Source: Amoebidium appalachense
Taxonomy: Eukaryota; Ichthyosporea
Assembly: GCA_963693365.1 (NCBI GenBank)
Contig: CAVNZM010000011.1
Coordinates: 6,076,001-6,140,000 of the forward strand
Length of the DNA: 64,000 nt
Direction: 5' to 3'
The notes beneath the pieces were generated by a model. The model searched no databases and had not been told where the DNA came from. It saw only the letters and a program-made list of their open reading frames with translations. Of the stretch, positions 59,153 through 64,000 are shown one piece after another (the first letter of the stretch is position 1; each line of letters opens with the position of its first letter). The position numbers and the translations under genes were made by a program.

Positions 59153-60387
59153 TCGGGAGCCTGGTGGTGTCGTTAGACAAGCAAACCACCAGGCTGAGAG
59201 GCGATAAACAACCTTCAGCGAGAATTCTTGTGTGTGCCGAGCTGCTGGACAGAACAGAGCAAGGACGGTGGAATAGAGTTGTGCACGTCTATGAGCACTT
59301 CTTCATTTGCCAAAACGTAAATTCATGCAGCATTCTTCTGTGATTTCATTTTCGTGGCGAAGATTGTTGCAGAGTGTGCGTGCGAATAATTCGCTAAGCC
59401 TTCGTCTCTGTGCTTGGCTTTTCTGTAGAAGTAGTATTTTCCTTTTTGGGAATTTTTCCTTTTTAGGATACTCCCGCAGATTCGTTTTCAATTGCGAGTA
59501 ATTTGGTTGTGTGGATGAATGATCATACCAAACATTCGATAATGAATATAACTCGAGCCTTAGGTCACTTCGTAGCTCAGGTAGTGGTGGATAGCTTCAA
59601 GGCTTAGCCACTGCTCCTTATCCCGGTTCTACCATAAGACTGTAAGGCGAGTCACCATGGCCGGAAAAGCCACTTCTTTCATGAACAAAGAGCACTTCTT
59701 TCCTTTCAGCTTTAACCCTGCATCATCGGAGCTGGGAAAAACAGAATAAAAATGCCCAAGTGTTCTTCGTTGGGCGACATAAAGAAATATATCACCCGTC
59801 AGAACCAGTAAAAGCCCGGTTCATAATTCATAAGAAGAGGGTAGGCAAAGCAAGCCTCCTTCAGAAAACACATGCTTCCATTCGTGAGCAGTTTTCGTAT
59901 CCCATTTGCCAGCCATTTTCGTTGAGCAGGGGGATTCCAGGCATAATACATTCTTCTGGAGGCTTGGCCTAAAAAGAAAAGTCGTCGGAGTCGCCCTTTC
60001 TTTTGTAAGCAACTTCGTGAGCGCGCTTCGTGTTTTCATATCCTCCAGTGCAGGTCTGGATGGTGCCCCATCCTCTGCTTCATTTGTAGGTGGCCCTACT
60101 GTAGGTTCTGTTCGTTGTGTGGAATACCAAAACCATTCGTATTCGTGGAACTGCTTTGTGCTGTGCTTTCTTTCGTGTTGGTGTTCATGAAGTTACCCCG
60201 TTCACACACCTACTACTTTCATACATCAGACGTAAGTAGCTGCCTGGGGGGTGTGTGGTTCGTGTTCGTGGCATTCTTCTGTTCCTTCGTGAGAAGAATA
60301 TTCGTTTTAGCAGAGGTGCCCAATAAGGCAGCTTGTGGGGTTGTCTCCCGCATGTGCCCATTGGTGGGGTATGCACGTGCTAAATTG

Positions 60388-60705
60388 TTACAGTGTCATC
60401 ATATTGCAAGGGAATAACATGGTCACCTCCGTACCAGGGCCTAGTAGGTACACATGATGGTCCGATGTGTTAGTCAACAACACCTTGCATTCGTATTCGT
60501 ATTTGTCTTCCACGTCACTTTCTTCAGTAGTGAAGGAGGGTATTCGTAATTCGAAACTGAAAGGCTTCCAGCCAAAATACTGACGCTGTATGCTGGGGTT
60601 GTGAGGGAACGGTGCCCATACCACATTCTTTTGTTCTGGTGGGGGTGTGCCGGCAGCTAGTGCAAGGCTTGACAGTGTAATTGGTATGTTACACAGTATT
60701 GCCAC
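60388..60705 (-). CDS. Small ORF inside the LTR retrotransposon
   Basis: 105 codons, starting MAILCNIPITLSSLALAAG and ending CNMMTL. It contains EYECKVLLTNTSDHHVYLLG, which looks like ordered protein sequence, but no gag, pol or envelope motif was recognised. It is the only frame of normal complexity in the element's sense strand and could be a captured or residual gene piece. Confidence 0.3.
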   Translation of the reverse strand: MAILCNIPITLSSLALAAGTPPPEQKNVVWAPFPHNPSIQRQYFGWKPFSFELRIPSFTTEESDVEDKYEYECKVLLTNTSDHHVYLLGPGTEVTMLFPCNMMTL

Positions 60706-61719
60706 AGACGGGCATTCACCTTAAAATTCGTACCCAACACCTTCTTTGTTTTTCACATGCATGAACAAAAGTTCTGCATCGACTTTATTACATGCCTTTT
60801 GTGCACCAAGAGTGCAAATTTGTTAGGGCGTGGCACCAGGAAGGGCCGCCATACATGAGGCATATGTTCGTAATGTGTTTAGGCATGCCAGCATACATTC
60901 ATGCGCATGTTGTGCATCCTGTGCGCTAAACTATGGGGCATGCTGTATTCGAAAACAGCAAGAAATTCGAAGCATGCATGCAACACTACTTTCATAAGAT
61001 CTTAGGTCCTACATGCTATAGCAACAGCGACTATCTTCTTCGTTAAGTGCATTTGTGCTGAAAGTGGCCGTGCATCTGGCTTGCGAGTGTGGACGTGCAT
61101 GCGGTGGCATGGACACGATGGCAGTGTGCAATAGCGCAATGCACGCAAGGGCAACGGTTTTATTTTCTTCCTAACATAGAGGGGGCTGTGTGCATTGCAA
61201 CCCAAGCAGTGTTGTGCATTCGTTCTTTCATTTTCGTATTTCCAATTCATTTTGCTTTCGTTTTTCGTTTTTTGTCGTTTGATAACTTCGTTACTTCGTT
61301 TTGTTTTCGTGTTGCATTCATTTCGTATTTCCTCTATGCATTCGTTTGTCGTTAATTCTTTATTTCATTGTGTATTCGTGATGGTTCGTTTTTCGTTGGT
61401 TCATTGCTTCGTTAGCAATTCTTTATTCGTTTGTTCGTGTATTCGTTGTTTCGTTGTGTATTCGTTTTTCTTCACATTTTTGATGTGTCGTAGCAAAAGA
61501 AGTTTTACATGCTTTCAATTCTTTCCGTGTAGGTGGGCTGGCCACTTCAAACTTGTAGGTGTATATATTCTAAGCCGGACAAGGAAAGATGTGCCTATCA
61601 TCGGGGTAAAAAGGATTGTGATCGGCCATGGGAGATTCTTGAGCTGATTGAAAGATGTGAGATTCTTGAACTGATTGAAAGATGTGAGATTCGAAGGATG
61701 CGAGATTCTTGAACTGCGC

Positions 61720-61774
61720 GGTCGCCAATGTAAACAGTTGGCAATGTAAAACAGTGTCCTGCCGCGGTCGCCAA
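61720..61774 (-). other. Primer-binding site region with a partial internal duplicate
   Basis: In minus sense TTGGCGACCGCGG follows the 5' LTR directly. The same junction (CCAACTGTTTACATTGGCGA) recurs 46 bp further in (61740-61721), so the last bases of the LTR and the start of the primer site are present twice. Confidence 0.8.
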
Positions 61775-62254
61775 TGTAAACAGTTGGACTAGTTAGGATA
61801 AGGCAGAGTACAACTGAATCAAAATAAAGACAGAGAACGGGTAGAAAGGCACACGCGGCCAGGTTGCTTTTACTATGGGCCGACTCAGTCTGTCTCAGAC
61901 TTCACTGATGTGATCCCCGTACTGGGACGGCTTTCTTATATAGCCCCCAGGTTTCGGATCAAGGCCCAGGATTGCTTCATCCGCGGCCAGCGCGGGTGGC
62001 AACATGCCATTCGTGATTCTGGTGCGGTCCAAGCCAGTCAGACCTTCGTCCTATTTATGCAAACCTCTTATTGGTTCACTTCGTTTATGTGGTATGCAGC
62101 GGAAGAACCATATATGGTTCAATTCTTAGGTCAGAGTGAGTCCTATTGGTGCGGACATAATATTTATGTGATATTCATGACAAAGCACGAATCGTGTGCT
62201 AGTAGATCACATTCTTTAGTAAACATGTACAGTTCATGTGTACAGTTGTTTACA
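61775..62254 (-). repeat. 5' LTR of the non-autonomous retrotransposon
   Basis: 480 bp; promoter-bearing copy in the element's orientation. Contains the same CCATATATGG palindrome and TATATAAG box as the other LTR. Confidence 0.95.
61935..61944 (-). promoter_or_regulatory. TATA box of the 5' LTR
   Basis: In minus sense GGCTATATAAGAAAG lies about 160 bp before the LTR end, well placed to start transcription within the LTR. Confidence 0.65.
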
Positions 62255-62259
62255 GTCAC

Positions 62260-62861
62260 GGCAGCACTAAGCTTAACATAAAAATGAAATATATAGGTGT
62301 ACCAAAATTATATATTGTAATATTTGGTTGTGTTTGAAATCAAAACTAAATGTACTGCATACCCACACCGACGGGTAGCGCTGCCAGTGGCCAGCCGCTG
62401 AGGGCTGGGGACATGTGACACGTACACGTGCGTAGACACAGCCAATAGACACGCACCTTGAACTCCTTGTAAACCCTCTAAACTCTCAGGTTTTTTTCCT
62501 GCGGGTTCGTGTTGTAACCAAAATTTCAGGAATCTAAGACCGCGCCACCAGGGGCCATTATACAAACGAGTGTAACCATGGTAATACATACGGAAAAAGG
62601 AGTCTCTACAACCTAGAACCAGTTCCCTTTTTTATATATTTCAATTTATGAATTTTTGCAATACGAAAGACAACACTCAAGGTTATGTTTCAACGGAAGT
62701 TTACCAGGCCTAAAGCTTAGCTAACCCGATAAGAGAAAAGATGCAACTCCCTCTTTCTTTTCTCTTCCTGTTTTTTTCTGCCTTCTCGCGTTATTACCAT
62801 ATGCAGTATAAGTTTCTTTCTCGTTCTGATAGAGAAATCAAAGGTAAAACTCGGTCGGCAT
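62260..62861. other. Spacer; nothing recognised
   Basis: AT-rich mixed sequence without repeats between the retrotransposon and the following open frame. Confidence 0.5.
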
Positions 62862-63263
62862 GTGTTATGTTCGCAACACCGTACTGACCATTATCGCTTT
62901 TTGGGAGCTTTGGCAGGATACATTTCTCCTGCTGTTCGTATGGATACCACCCTAGTAGATAAGTCTGTATGGTGCTCTGATGTTGATATTGCCTGGGAAG
63001 TTGTGCAGTGGCGTTGTAATTCTTGTTTTCATCGCCGCTGGTGCCACTTTTGTGCTGAACTTTTTAATCGCAAGCATGTTGATAGGTGTGAGTTTTTATG
63101 TCGCGTTTTACCTCTTTCGCTACGGGTGTCTGCTACACTAGCTGGTAATGTGAACACTTTAGACTTTTTGTTGAATTCTATTGGTCGTCACATTGAGTAT
63201 TTATATGCTTTTTCACACAGTGTTCAGGTATCTCAGTATGCACTGGCACTTGTTACTGGATAA
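62862..63263 (+). CDS. Hypothetical protein, possible fragment of a LINE-type ORF
   Basis: A 133-codon frame of normal complexity with many Cys and His residues. CHFCAELFNRKHVDRC has the spacing C-x2-C...H-x3-C seen at the C-terminus of some non-LTR reverse transcriptases and in retroelement zinc knuckles. No reverse transcriptase core is present. It could also be an exon of an unknown gene; no splice partners were found. Confidence 0.3.
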   Translation: MLCSQHRTDHYRFLGALAGYISPAVRMDTTLVDKSVWCSDVDIAWEVVQWRCNSCFHRRWCHFCAELFNRKHVDRCEFLCRVLPLSLRVSATLAGNVNTLDFLLNSIGRHIEYLYAFSHSVQVSQYALALVTG

Positions 63264-64000
63264 CTCGTGAAGTTTTTATTGTCTTCTCAGTATCCTGTGC
63301 ATACTTGCGGCATATCTTTCCGTCGAATAAATCCAGTCAAAAGAAAAAAAGCAACTCCCCACTCTCAACGGTGAGTGCTGGGGGTTTTTTCAAAAACAGT
63401 GACGTCGTCTCTCCACCCGGGGCGGCAGGGCTTGTAATTCGTTTTTATCATAGTGGATGTTAGGGAATCGAGTGCACATTTTTCGTAACCTCAAATGGAA
63501 TTAGCGGCTTTTGTTTTCGAATTTCAGAATCCTTTTACTGGCAAGTGGCACAGCAATTTTAACCCCTGAAGCCTGGGCCGTCACTGATTGGTACGCAGAT
63601 TTATCACATTTTGAAAGACTATTGGAACACATTTTGTTTCATGGACATTGTTATATATGTATTATTAGAAAGAAGCGCCATAAAATTATAATTTTTTGTA
63701 ACCATGAGATTACGAAGTAAAGCGAGTAAGAATGTAGCATCAGTAGCCTGACAAAACGGCAAATGCAACAAATGTGCACCAATCAAACGTCGTAGATGTC
63801 ATTCCTCCTTCAAGCCGCAAAGATGCCTTTCAGTGCACAGTTTCTTGAATCGACTGTGCTATAAAACAGCTGTTGCTGGCTCATTTCACGTCAGTTCTTC
63901 GGGTGTCTTATGGTTTCTTAGATTGGCAGAAACGGGTGGTTGAATCAGTTGTCTTCCTTAGTAACAAACACAGGAGCCCGTGCCGGGTTGGCAGCTGAGG
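63264..64000. other. End of window; nothing firmly supported
   Basis: AT-rich mixed sequence. A 69-codon plus frame at 63511-63720 has no recognisable feature. Confidence 0.4.

Larger units (their letters stand above)
58661..62254 (-). mobile_element. Young non-autonomous LTR retrotransposon (3594 bp)
   Basis: Two 480-bp direct repeats (58661-59140 and 61775-62254) start TGTAAACA and end TGTTTACA, and the whole is flanked by GTCAC at 58656-58660 and 62255-62259, a 5-bp target duplication. In minus sense the interior begins with TTGGCGACCGCGG, a plausible tRNA primer site, and ends with the purine tract AAGGGGGGGAG before the 3' LTR. The LTRs differ at only about four positions, so insertion was recent. 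The 2634-bp interior has no gag or pol frame; the largest minus frame is 105 aa (60705-60388, ending VTMLFPCNMMTL), of unknown nature. It must rely on another element's proteins. The primer site is typical of Ty3/gypsy-like or retroviral-type elements, but the class is not certain. Confidence 0.93.

Noticed and set aside
59566-59640. tRNA-like stretch with GTAGCTCAGG and GGTTCTACC
   Set aside because: Resembles A and B boxes, but no cloverleaf with proper stems could be drawn; it lies inside the LTR element.

Overview
The window is nuclear DNA of a eukaryote, most likely a protist; the sequence does not show which lineage. Its protein genes are split by many spliceosomal GT-AG introns. Introns and spacers are packed with homopolymer G/C runs and (GT)n, (CA)n, (GA)n and (CT)n microsatellites, and LTR-type and foldback mobile elements are present. 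Most long reading frames are translations of these repeats (poly His-Thr, Ser-Leu, Cys-Val, Pro, Gly) and are not listed as genes.

Layout. 56-15260 (-): a complete 15-exon bacterial-type prolyl-tRNA synthetase with an organelle-type N-terminus. 16876-17983 (-): small hypothetical genes. 18859-29114 (+): a 7-exon flavoprotein of the pyridine nucleotide-disulfide oxidoreductase class I family without the redox cysteine pair. 30694-35226 (-): a fragmentary coiled-coil protein gene. 39112-44894 (-): a complete 7-exon tyrosine phenol-lyase, a family otherwise best known from bacteria. From 48 kb on the window is rich in mobile elements: an internally deleted Ty1/copia gag-RNaseH remnant (48.3-49.6 kb), a two-module coiled-coil ORF with a frameshift (53.6-54.7 kb), a basic intronless ORF (55.4-56.1 kb), a frameshifted SET-like ORF pair (56.8-57.6 kb), and a young non-autonomous LTR retrotransposon with 480-bp LTRs and a 5-bp target duplication (58661-62254).

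For the synthetase, the oxidoreductase and the lyase, splice phases were followed by hand through every junction. The joined coding lengths (1716, 1899 and 1401 nt) are all multiples of three, which strongly supports the models.

The most unusual feature is recurrent tandem duplication of exon edges. In four genes a short block spanning the end of an exon and its splice site has been copied one to four times into the adjacent intron, usually among G/GT repeats. It is seen at synthetase exon 4, oxidoreductase exons 2 and 3 (both edges of exon 3), lyase exon 7 and probably the coiled-coil gene. The copies range from near-perfect to decayed. Other notable items are a pair of 191-192 bp foldback MITEs with TA target sites and a 554-bp element built of AGCAGAAT/ATTCTGCT palindromes.
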